From Alloyangia pacifica (GTDB taxonomy: Bacteria > Pseudomonadota > Alphaproteobacteria > Rhodobacterales > Rhodobacteraceae): a stretch of 64,000 bases of DNA. Under the pieces are notes generated by a model that saw only the letters and a list, made by a program, of their open reading frames with translations, was not told the origin of the DNA and did no database searches. Every line of letters begins with the position of its first letter. Position 1 is the stretch's first letter. The translations under genes were made by a program, and so were the position numbers. The stretch lies in assembly GCF_003111685.1 (NCBI RefSeq), contig NZ_CP022193.1, positions 118,130-182,129 of the forward strand, read 5' to 3'. Below are positions 26,606 through 36,259 of this stretch, piece after piece.

Positions 26606-27433
26606 ATGGACGATCTTGGCGGAAAGACACTCTTTATCAGCGGCGGCAGTCGCGGCATCGGCAAGGCCATCGCGCTGCGCGCCGCGCGGGATGGCGCCAA
26701 CGTGGTGCTGGCGGCCAAGACAGTCACCCCGCATCCCCGCCTGCCCGGCACCATCGAGGACGCCGCGGCCGAGGTCGAGGCAGCAGGCGGGCGCGCGCTG
26801 CCGCTACAGCTCGACATCCGCGACGATGTGGCGGTCGCCGAGGCGGTGGGCAGGGCCGAGGCGCATTTCGGCGGCATCGACATCGTGGTCAACAATGCCA
26901 GCGCGATCTCGCTGACGCCCACCCCCGACACCGAGATGAAGCGCTTCGACCTGATGATGCAGGTCAACATGCGCGGTACCTTCGCCGTCACCCGGGCCTG
27001 CCTGCCGGCGCTGAAGCGGGCGGCGAACCCGCATGTGCTGACGCTCTCGCCGCCACCGTCTCTCGATCCGAAATGGTACCGGCCCCACGTCGCTTACACG
27101 ATCTCGAAGATGGGGATGAGCCTTTGCGTGCTCGGCTGGGCCGAGGAGTTCCGCCCGAACGGCATCGCCGCCAACGCCCTCTGGCCCCGCACGGTGATCG
27201 ACACCGCAGCGCTCGCCATGCTGGGCGGCGCGGTCCAGCCGAAGAACTGCCGGACCCCGCAGATCGTCGCAGATGCTGCCCATGCCATTCTGACCCGCGC
27301 GGCACAGACCTGTACCGGCAATTTCTTCATCGACGAGGAGATTCTGCGCGAGGCGGGGACCACGGATTTCTCGCGCTATGCGGTCGATCCCGCCGAGCCG
27401 CTGCTGACCGATCTCTTCGTGTCGGAAAGCTGA
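26606..27433 (+). CDS. SDR-family oxidoreductase, HSDL2-like
   Basis: A 275-residue short-chain dehydrogenase. The cofactor motif is SGGSRGIGKAIA (residues about 12-23), with NNASAIS in the middle and the catalytic Tyr-X-X-X-Lys in VAYTISKMGM. The sequence around LTLSPPPSLDPKWYRPHVAYT is typical of the HSDL2 group linked to lipid metabolism. It follows the acyl-CoA dehydrogenase gene with 62 bases between, and has its own ribosome site (aggaaagga). Confidence 0.9.
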   Translation: MDDLGGKTLFISGGSRGIGKAIALRAARDGANVVLAAKTVTPHPRLPGTIEDAAAEVEAAGGRALPLQLDIRDDVAVAEAVGRAEAHFGGIDIVVNNASAISLTPTPDTEMKRFDLMMQVNMRGTFAVTRACLPALKRAANPHVLTLSPPPSLDPKWYRPHVAYTISKMGMSLCVLGWAEEFRPNGIAANALWPRTVIDTAALAMLGGAVQPKNCRTPQIVADAAHAILTRAAQTCTGNFFIDEEILREAGTTDFSRYAVDPAEPLLTDLFVSES

Positions 27434-27466
27434 ACGCACCCGATCCGACGTCCAAGGAGAAAGCCC

Positions 27467-27862
27467 ATGATGACCCGCCTCGCGCGCCTTGCCGTCCTGC
27501 TAGCACTGACCGCGGCCCCCGCCCTTGCCGCCGATCCCGTCCTCGGGACATGGAAAACTCAGCCCGGCGATGACGGCCATTTTGGCCTCGTGACCATGGC
27601 GCCCTGCGGCAGCAAGCTCTGCGGCACGCTGAGCCGTGCCTTCGACGCGGACGGTGCGGCGATCCCCTCGGCCTCGATCGGGCGGCAGATCGTCTGGGAC
27701 ATGCAGCCCAGGGGCGCGGGGAAGTACGAGGCTGGCCGCATCTGGGCGCCCGACCGCGACAAGACCTACGCTTCGAAGATGGAACTGACCGGCGATCGGC
27801 TCGAGGTCTATGGCTGCGTTCTGGGCTTCTGCCGACGGCAGAGCTGGACCCGCGTGCAATAG
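27467..27862 (+). CDS. DUF2147 secreted protein
   Basis: A 131-residue protein with a signal peptide (about 1-21, ending APALAA). The DUF2147 beta-rich domain follows (GTWKTQPGDDG ... CGSKLCGTL ... VYGCVLGFCRRQSW), with two pairs of cysteines that could form disulfides in the periplasm. Members are of unknown function and often sit with lipid genes. The ribosome site aaggag precedes the ATG. Confidence 0.88.
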   Translation: MMTRLARLAVLLALTAAPALAADPVLGTWKTQPGDDGHFGLVTMAPCGSKLCGTLSRAFDADGAAIPSASIGRQIVWDMQPRGAGKYEAGRIWAPDRDKTYASKMELTGDRLEVYGCVLGFCRRQSWTRVQ

Positions 27863-27949
27863 CAGGGCGCCGCGCTGCCAAAGGCCTCACGGGCGGGTCC
27901 TTCCGCAGGGCCGCCCGTGCTGTCGATGGCCGAGCTAGGGCATCCGGCC

Positions 27950-27985
27950 AGGACCGGAAACAAGGCTTGACCTGTTTCCGGTCCT
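27950..27985. terminator. Terminator hairpin between converging genes
   Basis: A perfect 13-bp stem, AGGACCGGAAACA (27950-27962) with TGTTTCCGGTCCT (27973-27985), has a 10-base loop. It lies between the DUF2147 gene and the end of the hydantoinase gene, followed by a T/C-rich stretch on the plus strand. Confidence 0.75.
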
Positions 27986-27993
27986 TGGCTTTC

Positions 27994-29418
27994 TCAAAGA
28001 CGGCGTGGGGACTTTTCGCGCACGAGGTGCTGGCCGAGGGCGTCCTGCACGATCCCCTCCGACGCCGCGTAGACGGTGCGCCCGCGCAGGAGGGTGCGCA
28101 CAGGCCATCCGGTGATCTCCATTCCCTCGTACGGCGTGTAATCCGCGCCGTGGTGCATCTTTTCTTGGCGCACCACCGCACGGCGCTCGGGATCCCACAG
28201 CGTGATGTCGGCATCCGCCCCGATCACCAGCGCGCCCTTCTGGGGATACATGCCGTAAAGCTTGGCGGGGTTGCTGGAGGTCAGGGCGACGAAACGCTCG
28301 AGACTAATGCGGCCCTTCGAGACGCCTTCGGAGAAGAGGATCGGCAGGCGCGTCTCGACACCCGGAATCCCGTTCGGCACCCATTTGAACGAGGTGCGCG
28401 CACGCGGCGTGTCCTTGCCCCTGCCCTCAGCATTCTCGAAGTAGAACGGGCAGTGGTCCGAGGAGAAGAGATCGAAGGTGCCATCCCGCAGCCCCTGCCA
28501 GATCGCCTCCTGGCTGTCGTGATCCCGCGGCGGCGGCGAGCAGACGTATTTCGCCCCCTCGAAGTCCATGTTCAGCCCCTTGAGGTCGTCCTTGGTCAGG
28601 GCGATGTACTGCGGGCAGGTTTCGGCGAAGACGTTCAGCCCGCGCCGCTTGGCCCATTGGATCTGCTCCATCGGGTCACGGCCCGAGACATGCACGATCA
28701 CCACGGGCACGTCGACCAGTTCGGCGTGGCTTATGGCACGGTGCGTCGCCTCGCGCTCGGCAATCTGGGCATGGGCCTCGGCGTGGAAATAGGGCGCGGT
28801 CCGGCCGCTCTGCTCGAGCTTGCGGGTCATGTGCTTGATCGCGTCGTGGCCCTCGGCGTGGACCATCACCAGTGCCCCCTCGCGCCGCGCGACGTCGAAG
28901 ACCTCGAGCAGCTCGGCGTCGTTCAGCACCATGTCGTCATAGGTCATGAAGACCTTGAAGGAGGTATAGCCCTCGCGCACCAGCGCGGGCAGCTCCTGCC
29001 CGAGCACCTGCGGCGTCGGGTCGGTGATGATCATGTGGAAGGACACGTCGCACCAGCACTGGCCCTCGGCCAGCGCGTGGTAGTCCGCCACCGCCTGCCG
29101 CAACGACTCCCCGCGGCGCTGCAGCGCGAAGGGCAGCACCATGGTGTTCCCACCGGCCACCGCCGCGCGCGTGCCCGAGGCGAAATCGTCGGCCATCACG
29201 GTGCCGTCGCCCTGCTCCTGCGCGAGGTGAACATGGGCGTCGATGCCGCCCGGCAGCAGCAGCAGACCGGTGGCATCGATCTCCTCGGCGCCGCCCTCGA
29301 TACGGGCGGCGATCTGGGTGATCTTGCCGTCCGTCACCGCAAGATCAGCGCGGAAGCGGTCGGCGGCGGTCACGATCGTGCCGCCGCGGATCACCAGGTC
29401 GGGACGCTGGCCGCTCAT
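27994..29418 (-). CDS. Dihydropyrimidinase/hydantoinase-family amidohydrolase
   Basis: A 474-residue cyclic amidohydrolase that opens hydantoin, dihydropyrimidine or related rings. The binuclear metal site is complete: His62 and His64 (DAHVH), carboxylated Lys155 (SFKVFMTY), His187 (VHAEG), His243 (IVHVSG) and Asp321 (SSDHCPF). It is the last gene of a five-gene minus-strand operon whose start overlaps the aminotransferase stop by 4 bases. With no carbamoylase present, the product's fate is unclear. Confidence 0.92.
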   Translation of the reverse strand: MSGQRPDLVIRGGTIVTAADRFRADLAVTDGKITQIAARIEGGAEEIDATGLLLLPGGIDAHVHLAQEQGDGTVMADDFASGTRAAVAGGNTMVLPFALQRRGESLRQAVADYHALAEGQCWCDVSFHMIITDPTPQVLGQELPALVREGYTSFKVFMTYDDMVLNDAELLEVFDVARREGALVMVHAEGHDAIKHMTRKLEQSGRTAPYFHAEAHAQIAEREATHRAISHAELVDVPVVIVHVSGRDPMEQIQWAKRRGLNVFAETCPQYIALTKDDLKGLNMDFEGAKYVCSPPPRDHDSQEAIWQGLRDGTFDLFSSDHCPFYFENAEGRGKDTPRARTSFKWVPNGIPGVETRLPILFSEGVSKGRISLERFVALTSSNPAKLYGMYPQKGALVIGADADITLWDPERRAVVRQEKMHHGADYTPYEGMEITGWPVRTLLRGRTVYAASEGIVQDALGQHLVREKSPRRL

Positions 29419-30671
29419 GCCGCGACGTCCCCGCCGAGGATGCCCAGCAGCGCCGAGAGCATCCGCTCGAGCTCGGCCAGAGTGTTGTAATGCACCATGG
29501 AAACCCGCACGACGCCCTCGTCGTGAGCCTCGCCCAGAAGCTCCGCGAGGCGGCGCGAATGGAAATCCCCGAAGCGAATGGCGACCTTGTGATCGTCCAT
29601 CGCACGGGCCACCGCCCCCGACGGCAGCCCCTCGACCCGGAAGGCGATGGTCGGCACCCGCAGGTTCCCCTCGTTCGTCGCGTCGCCGATCACCCGGCAG
29701 TCGTTGCGCGCGCGCAGCCAGGCCAGCAGCCGGTTGGTCAGCACCTCTTCCTGGCGGGCGAGGGCCTCGAACCCGGCCTCGAAGAGCGCCCGCCCCTCGG
29801 CCGTTGACCCGGCGCGGCGGCCGAGCTCCTGGATGTAGGCGACCACCGCGGTCGTGGAATAGGCCAGCTCGTAGTTCGGGTTCCCCGGCTCGAGCTTCCC
29901 GGGGACCTTATCCTTGCCGTAAAAGTAGTGATAAAGCCCGTCCAGCTCGGCCAGAAGCTCGTATTTGCCGTACATGATCGCGGTGTGCGGCCCGTAGCAC
30001 TTGTAGAGGCTGAAGATGTAGTAGTCGACGTCCCAGCCGGTCACGTCGATCGCCCGATGCGGTGCGTAAGCGACGCCGTCGACGCAGATCTTGGCACCGC
30101 GCGCGTGGACGAACTCGGCGATCTCGGCCACCGGGTTGATCTGGCCGAGGATGTTCGAGACGTGATGCACGCAGACCAGCTTGGTGCGCGGTCCCATCAG
30201 CGGCGCGAGGTCCTCGAGCCGCAGGCGCATGGACGCGGTATCGAAGGGCCAGACCTTGATCACCACGCCGAGCTCGCGCAAGCGCTCCCAAGGGCCGATG
30301 TTGGACTCGTGATCGGCATGGGTGACGATGATCTCGTCGCCGGGCGCGAACTGGCTGCGCATGGCCGCAGCGAGGGTCTGGACAAGCGCCGTGGTCGAGG
30401 GGCCGAAGACGATCTCCTCGGGCCGCGCGGCATTCACAAAGGTCTGCGCTGCCCGGCGCCCGTCCATCAGCGCCTCTGCGGCAAGCTGCGAGATCTCGTA
30501 GCTGCCGCCGATCTGCACGTCACGGTGGGTGAGGAACTCGACGATCCGGTCCATGGCCCCCTGCAGCGTCTGCGAACCGCCGGCGTTGTCGAAAAACGCC
30601 CACTCCTTGGCCAGCGCGGGAAACTGGCCGCGCACGAAGCCCATGTCGAGCTGATCTTGATAATCTGACAT
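29415..30671 (-). CDS. Class V aminotransferase (cysteine desulfurase-like)
   Basis: A 418-residue PLP enzyme of the class V/cysteine-desulfurase-like fold. The PLP lysine is Lys224 (YIFSLYKCYGPH), Asp198 (ICVDGVAYAPH) binds the pyridine nitrogen, and THADHESNIGPW is the typical early motif. Many members without the Cys loop act as aminotransferases or lyases, so the reaction is not fixed by sequence. It lies between an amino-acid ABC importer and a hydantoinase, so it probably processes the imported nitrogenous compound. Confidence 0.88.
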   Translation of the reverse strand: MSDYQDQLDMGFVRGQFPALAKEWAFFDNAGGSQTLQGAMDRIVEFLTHRDVQIGGSYEISQLAAEALMDGRRAAQTFVNAARPEEIVFGPSTTALVQTLAAAMRSQFAPGDEIIVTHADHESNIGPWERLRELGVVIKVWPFDTASMRLRLEDLAPLMGPRTKLVCVHHVSNILGQINPVAEIAEFVHARGAKICVDGVAYAPHRAIDVTGWDVDYYIFSLYKCYGPHTAIMYGKYELLAELDGLYHYFYGKDKVPGKLEPGNPNYELAYSTTAVVAYIQELGRRAGSTAEGRALFEAGFEALARQEEVLTNRLLAWLRARNDCRVIGDATNEGNLRVPTIAFRVEGLPSGAVARAMDDHKVAIRFGDFHSRRLAELLGEAHDEGVVRVSMVHYNTLAELERMLSALLGILGGDVAA

Positions 30672-30705
30672 CGCCTGTCCCTGTGTCTTTCTCGGTGTGT
30701 CTTGT

Positions 30706-31442
<737 letters not shown>

Positions 31443-31446
<4 letters not shown>

Positions 31447-32114
31447 ACCCTCCCCCGGTTGAGCCGCCGTTCGAGCTGCGAGACGAGCAGGGCCAGCGGC
31501 AGCAGGAAGGCGAGGTACATCGCCGCGGCGCCGATCAGCGGACTGGGGTTGGCCGCGAGCGCCTGCGCCTGGGTCGCCTGCTTCAGCAGGTCGGGCATCG
31601 CCACGACCGAGGCCAGCGCGGTGTCCTTGACCACGTTGATCGAATTGTTGGTGAGCGGCGGGATGACCATGCGGATCGACTGCGGCAGGATCACGTCGAC
31701 CATCGTCTGCCGGTGCCCCAGCCCCAGCGCCGCGGCGGCCTCGAACTGACCTTTGGGAATCGCCTCGATGCCGGAGCGGAAGATCTCGGCGGTATAGGCC
31801 CCCGAGACCAGGGTCAGCGCGGTCAGCGCCGAGGCAAAAGGCGAGAGCCGCACGCCCACGAAGGGAAGCGCGTAATAGACGATGATCAGCAGCACCAGCA
31901 GCGGGATCGACCGGAACACGTTGATGTAGATGCGCGTGAGAATTTGCACCGGACGCATCGCGTAGAGCCGCATCATGCAGAGCGCGAGGCCGAGCACCAG
32001 CCCCGCGAGAATACTCGCTGCGCCGAGCTCGAGCGTGAGCCAGAGCCCCTTGAGCAGCATCGGAAAGCTGCGGGCCAGCACCTCGAGATTGAAGAAGGTT
32101 TCGAACAAGTCCAT
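31443..32114 (-). CDS. Polar amino-acid ABC transporter permease
   Basis: A 223-residue permease of the HisM/GlnP family with about five helices. The EAA loop is visible as [31 protein letters not shown] chose the ATG at 32114 (MDLFETFF), the usual N-terminus; the longer frame from 32525 overlaps the binding-protein gene. Only one permease is encoded, so it would act as a homodimer. Confidence 0.92.
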
Positions 32115-32164
32115 CGGGGTCCCCTGCAGGGACCCGGACGCTTCCGCGCCCGGGTCGCGCGCAA

Positions 32165-32950
32165 TTACTCGGCGGTCGGCATGTCGAGCACGGTCACCGT
32201 CGAGGTCCCGGCCTCGGGCGCTGCGCCGAACCACTTCTCGTGAAGCTCCGCCAGCGTGCCATCCTCTTTCAGACCGGTAAGGATCCCGTCCACCTCGGTG
32301 GCAAGCTCCGCGTCCTTGGCGAACATGAAGGAGTACTTCTCGCCGGTGGCGATGCGCTGCACGACCTTCAGCGCCGGCTTGTCCTTCACGTAGTACTGAA
32401 GCGCCGGGATGTCCGAGATGTAGCCGTCGATCCGGCCCGCGGTCAGATCGAGCATCGCCGGCTGCAGACCCTCGTAGCGGCGGATATCGGCAAAGCCGTA
32501 GTCCGCGGCATGCTCGGTCGCCCACATGTCGCCGGTCGAGCCCGTGTCCACCCCGACAACCTTGTCCTTCATCTCGTCCAGCGAGGCGGGCCCCTCGGCA
32601 CCCACGGTCAGCGACTGGTCGCTGTCATAGTAGGGCTGCGCGAAGCTCACCGACTGCAGACGCTCGTCGGTGATGGTGATCGACGACATCGCCATGTCGA
32701 TCCGGCCCGACTGCACCGCCGAGAACAGCCCGTTGAAGGGGATGTTGACGATCTCCACCTCGCGGCCGAGCTGCGCGGCCACGGCGCTTGCAAGGTCCAC
32801 CTCGAAACCGACGAAGGCGCCGGTATCATCCTGAAATTCCCACGGCACATTGCCGATGTTCGCGCCGACTTCGAGCGCCTCCTGGGCCTGCGCAACGCCG
32901 GCGATGCCTGCGGCGACGACCCACGTGGGTACGATGAGTTTCCTGAGCAT
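32165..32950 (-). CDS. Amino-acid ABC transporter substrate-binding protein
   Basis: A 261-residue periplasmic binding protein of SBP family 3. The signal peptide is about residues 1-22 (ending VAQA before QEALEVGAN), then [37 protein letters not shown] and [13 protein letters not shown] follow. The ATG at 32950 has cagggag 7-8 bases upstream. It is the first gene of the operon running to the hydantoinase. Ligand unknown. Confidence 0.93.
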   Translation of the reverse strand: MLRKLIVPTWVVAAGIAGVAQAQEALEVGANIGNVPWEFQDDTGAFVGFEVDLASAVAAQLGREVEIVNIPFNGLFSAVQSGRIDMAMSSITITDERLQSVSFAQPYYDSDQSLTVGAEGPASLDEMKDKVVGVDTGSTGDMWATEHAADYGFADIRRYEGLQPAMLDLTAGRIDGYISDIPALQYYVKDKPALKVVQRIATGEKYSFMFAKDAELATEVDGILTGLKEDGTLAELHEKWFGAAPEAGTSTVTVLDMPTAE

Positions 32951-32995
32951 TTTTATTCTCCCTGCTGTTATGGGGCCCGAAGCGCACCTCGGACC

Positions 32996-33024
32996 AACTG
33001 GTCTGACCAGTCCTACCGGTAGGA
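32996..33024. promoter_or_regulatory. FadR-like operator and adjacent palindrome
   Basis: AACTGGTCTGACCAGT (32996-33011) is an almost perfect match to the E. coli FadR consensus (AACTGGTCNGACCAGTT). Right after it is a second perfect palindrome TCCTACCGGTAGGA (33011-33024). Both lie between the binding-protein gene and the divergent GntR gene. The likely binder is that GntR regulator; a FadR-type motif next to an amino-acid importer is unexpected. Confidence 0.7.
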
Positions 33025-33117
33025 TCACGCTGGCAAGATATTTGCAAGTGTGCAATCAGTAAATTCGGTGCCACGCGAGCCGTGGCGCCAGGGACTGCTC
33101 AATTTGAGGACGGAGCG

Positions 33118-33822
33118 ATGGAAGAGGACTACGGAAAGCTGCCGGTCACCGAGGTCGTGACGCGCCGGATCCAGGAGATGATCCGCAGTGGCGAGTTTCC
33201 CCCCGATGCCAAGCTTCCCTCGCAGCGGATCCTGTCGGAGCAGCTCGGGGTCTCCCGCGCCTCCCTGCGCGAAGCGCTGCTCACGCTCGAAACGCTCGGC
33301 CTCATCCGCACCCTGCCCGCCCGCGGGACATTCGTCAGCGGCGAGCGGACGCAGGCCCCGAAGGCCGGGCAGAACTGGCGTCACGACGCGCGCTACACGA
33401 TCACCGAGGTCTTCGAGACCCGGCTCCTCATCGAATGCGAGATGTGCCGTCTCGCGGCCCCGGCGATGACCGGGGCGCGGCTTGACGCGCTCGCCGACGC
33501 CGCACGCACCTTCGAGATAGCCTGGCGCAACGGCGATCTTCTGGCGCATGTCGAAGCCGACCTCGCCTTTCACGCGCGGATCGCGGATGCCTGCCCCAAT
33601 GGCATGCTGCGGATGTTCTACCGGTCAATCCACGACGTGCTGACCGAAAGCCAGCGCGTCCCGATCCCGAACACCGAAGTCTCGCGCATGGAGGCCTCGA
33701 TCGCCGAGCACCACGCCATCCTCGCCGCCCTAAAAGCGGGCGACGGCGCCGCTGCGGCCGCGGAGATGCGCGCGCACATCAGCAATACAGCGTCGATCGT
33801 GGGAGCAAAGCTCGTGCAATAG
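33118..33822 (+). CDS. GntR-family regulator (FadR/PdhR-like, FCD domain)
   Basis: A 234-residue regulator. The winged helix-turn-helix (residues about 5-75) has LPSQRILSEQLGVSRASLREALLTLETLGLI and ARGTFVSG, typical of the FadR/PdhR branch. The FCD domain fills about 90-225. The ATG at 33118 has gagga 7 bases upstream; an upstream start (33082) is possible. It faces the amino-acid importer operon across a region with a FadR-like dyad, which it should bind. Confidence 0.92.
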   Translation: MEEDYGKLPVTEVVTRRIQEMIRSGEFPPDAKLPSQRILSEQLGVSRASLREALLTLETLGLIRTLPARGTFVSGERTQAPKAGQNWRHDARYTITEVFETRLLIECEMCRLAAPAMTGARLDALADAARTFEIAWRNGDLLAHVEADLAFHARIADACPNGMLRMFYRSIHDVLTESQRVPIPNTEVSRMEASIAEHHAILAALKAGDGAAAAAEMRAHISNTASIVGAKLVQ

Positions 33823-33924
33823 GCCGGGAGCCGTGCGCGCGATCCGCGCACTTAGGCCGTGCCGCTGCTGGCCGCCTAGACAGGTGGTTCGACCCGTACA
33901 GCACCCCAATCGTTCCGGTGCGCC

Positions 33925-34377
33925 TCAGGCGGCAGGAAGAAAGCTGCGGTCTTCCCGCGACCTCACGACGTAGTCCCTATATTCGTCTGCGAGTCCTTCG
34001 GCGCGAATAAGCGCTTTCCTGTGGTTCGGACGTTCGTACAGGAAATGAAACAGGAGAGATGCCATAGAACATATGGCCAGGGCCATGGCGATCTTGACCA
34101 TCAAGCCCACCAAGAGGAAGGCCGCCATAAGCGCCAGCGCGGATGCGCCGTCAAGAAATCGCGTTGTCGGACTGGAGTAGGTTCCGTCGGTAAGGTTGTA
34201 GATGAATTGTGTCTCGCCACGAATATGGTAGGCGAGGATATCGCCCTCTTTTCCCAAGGGCGTCTCACCCAAGTTCTTTATGAACTTTCTTTCGGCTCCC
34301 TCCAGGCCGGTAAGCTCCAATGTGGCGCCGCTGCTGGAGCCTGTGACGGAAACAACCCTACCGACAGAAAGATTCAT
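33925..34377 (-). CDS. Hypothetical membrane protein, 150 aa
   Basis: A 150-residue protein with a soluble N-terminal half (residues 1-75, beta-strand pattern) and two hydrophobic segments (about 77-110), then a charged C-terminal tail. The ATG at 34377 has agagg 6 bases upstream. The N-terminal half recalls DUF3592-type periplasmic domains, but I cannot confirm that. It stands alone, with somewhat lower GC than its neighbours, so it may be a later arrival. Confidence 0.6.
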   Translation of the reverse strand: MNLSVGRVVSVTGSSSGATLELTGLEGAERKFIKNLGETPLGKEGDILAYHIRGETQFIYNLTDGTYSSPTTRFLDGASALALMAAFLLVGLMVKIAMALAICSMASLLFHFLYERPNHRKALIRAEGLADEYRDYVVRSREDRSFLPAA

Positions 34378-34607
34378 CAATTACCTCTACTGGAACTGCG
34401 CACACGCAAGGAGCCAATTCAATTTCTGGAAGGCTGAATAACACAGGTGGCTTGAAATTTTTACCGAAGGTAGTGGAAGACTTTATTCGAGGCAACTTCG
34501 AATCAATCCCCCTCCGATAGCCTCCAAAAATTGGCGACTTTGGCTGGTGAATTGCACGTTTTCTGCACAGAACAACTCCCGTCTCCTTCGGCCTCGCCCG
34601 AGCGCAG

Positions 34608-35786
34608 TCATCCCGATCCGGGGATCCCTCTCGACCGCATCACGTCGGCGTAGAGCACCAGCGCCATGACCAGTGGCAGCGCGGCGGCGATCGACAGGAG
34701 CGCCATCGTCGTTTCGGCTCCAAACCTGTCGATGAGCAGCGCGCCCAGCGTAGGGGCGGCGGCGGCGGCCAGCAGCATCGGGCGCGCGAGGCGGCCCATC
34801 AGAGTTGCATAGTTCTCCGGACCGTAGAGGACGAGCGGAAGCGCCCCGCGTGCGATCGACCAGAGGCCGTTTCCGGCGCCGTAGGCGACAAGAGCGGCAG
34901 CCGCGGGCACGCCGAGCGACAACCCGATGAACCCGGCGAGCACGAGCGTGGTTGCCGCGAGCATGGTCCAGATCGGGTGATGTCGACCGCCCCCGATCAT
35001 TTCCAGGACACGGGCACCGACTTGTGACGGTCCGATGAGCGTGCCGACCGTGATGGCGGCGGCAAGTGTGTAACCGTCGGCCGTCAGGAGCGTCACCATG
35101 TGGATGGACCAGATCGTCGCCAGGAGTGTCAGCGTGACACCGGCGACAACGATGCACAGGAACCGGGCATCGAAGGTTCGGCCCAGAAGGACCGGCGTGC
35201 GCGCCGACGTCTCATGCGGCCCGCGGGCCCTCGGCAGAGCCACCCAGCAGAGCGGGAGCGTGCCAAAGAGATGGAGCGCCGCGTAGACAAGACAGGTCGA
35301 TCGCCACCCGACACTCTCGACAAGCCATGCCGAAAACGGCCAGCAGACCGTGCTTGCAAATCCTCCCCACAGCGTCAGCTGGGTGATCGCGGACCGTGCG
35401 TTCCGTCCGTAGGCGGCCCCGAGCACCGAGAAGGCGGCATCGTAGAGCCCGGTCGCCATTCCGAGGCCGAGAATGCACCAGGAGAGGAGGTAGGCCCAGA
35501 GCGCATACGAGAGGCTGAGCAGGATCAGCCCCGCCGCGATCAGCGCCATTCCCACGCAGAGGGTCATCCGCCCCCCGCTGCGCCCGATCCAGCGCCCCAC
35601 AGCCGGCGCGGCGAGGCCGGACATCAACAAGCCGGCGGACACGCCTGCCGAGAGCAGCGCCTGCCCCCAGCCAGTCTCTTCCGCGATGGCTCCGGCCAGC
35701 GGGGCCATCAGGTAATAGCTGCTTCCCCAGGCAAGGATCTGAACCACGCCGAGTGCCGAAACCACGCGTGTCCGTGGGGCGATCAT
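34608..35786 (-). CDS. MFS transporter
   Basis: A 392-residue major facilitator with about twelve helices, starting MIAPRTRVVSALGVVQILAWGSSYYLM. Conserved pieces include GRWIGRSGGRMTLCVG after helix 2 and a central loop near residue 190. The ATG overlaps the arsR stop by 4 bases, so the pair is one operon; the longer frame from 35870 lies inside arsR. It is probably an exporter controlled by the ArsR protein. Substrate unknown. Confidence 0.9.
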   Translation of the reverse strand: MIAPRTRVVSALGVVQILAWGSSYYLMAPLAGAIAEETGWGQALLSAGVSAGLLMSGLAAPAVGRWIGRSGGRMTLCVGMALIAAGLILLSLSYALWAYLLSWCILGLGMATGLYDAAFSVLGAAYGRNARSAITQLTLWGGFASTVCWPFSAWLVESVGWRSTCLVYAALHLFGTLPLCWVALPRARGPHETSARTPVLLGRTFDARFLCIVVAGVTLTLLATIWSIHMVTLLTADGYTLAAAITVGTLIGPSQVGARVLEMIGGGRHHPIWTMLAATTLVLAGFIGLSLGVPAAAALVAYGAGNGLWSIARGALPLVLYGPENYATLMGRLARPMLLAAAAAPTLGALLIDRFGAETTMALLSIAAALPLVMALVLYADVMRSRGIPGSG

Positions 35787-36085
35787 CCGGCTTGGCTGGC
35801 GTCGTCCGCACAGCACTCGTCGACCAGGAAGGCGACCAGCGCCTTCATCACGGGATACTCGGCATGGCATTGCAGTGTGGTGCCGCTCCGCGCCTGCCGG
35901 ATCAGGCCGACCTCCAGAAGTTTCCTGAGGTGATGCGACAGCGTCGAAGCCGGAAGGCCAAGGGTTTCCTGGACCTGTCCGACCGGCGCGCCGGTCTCGC
36001 CCGCACGGACCAGGGCGCGGTAGATGCGAAGGCGTGTCGGATTGCCAATGGCATCCAGTTGGCGGGAGGCTGTTTCGATGTCCAT
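35783..36085 (-). CDS. ArsR-family regulator
   Basis: A 100-residue winged helix-turn-helix protein (MDIETASRQLDAIGNPTRLRIYRALV ... LGLPASTLSHHLRKLLEVGLIR). No CxC metal site in the DNA-binding helix is seen; two adjacent Cys lie near the C-terminus (DECCADD), which might form part of a metal or thiol sensor. I chose the start at 36085 because it gives the usual ArsR length; the frame remains open upstream to 36202. It represses the MFS gene it overlaps, by inference. Confidence 0.88.
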   Translation of the reverse strand: MDIETASRQLDAIGNPTRLRIYRALVRAGETGAPVGQVQETLGLPASTLSHHLRKLLEVGLIRQARSGTTLQCHAEYPVMKALVAFLVDECCADDASQAG

Positions 36086-36131
36086 GGAAATAGATGCGCC
36101 CCCATCTCCCGGACGGTCAACATCTATTTCC
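36086..36131 (-). promoter_or_regulatory. 11-bp inverted repeat upstream of arsR
   Basis: Perfect arms GGAAATAGATG (36086-36096) and CATCTATTTCC (36121-36131) flank 24 bp that would hold the arsR promoter. The arms begin one base upstream of the chosen ATG. The layout fits an operator for the ArsR protein or a hairpin in the leader mRNA. Confidence 0.55.
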
Positions 36132-36259
36132 ACATTTGTCGAATTAATGAGCCCGCGGAGGCATCCGCCCCTAGCGTTCGGCCAGGCGTCCCCCGCCCGC
36201 AAGCAGCGGGCGGCGGGTCTAAAGCTGCACAGCGGCTCCGGAGCGCCGCGCCTCGCTGC

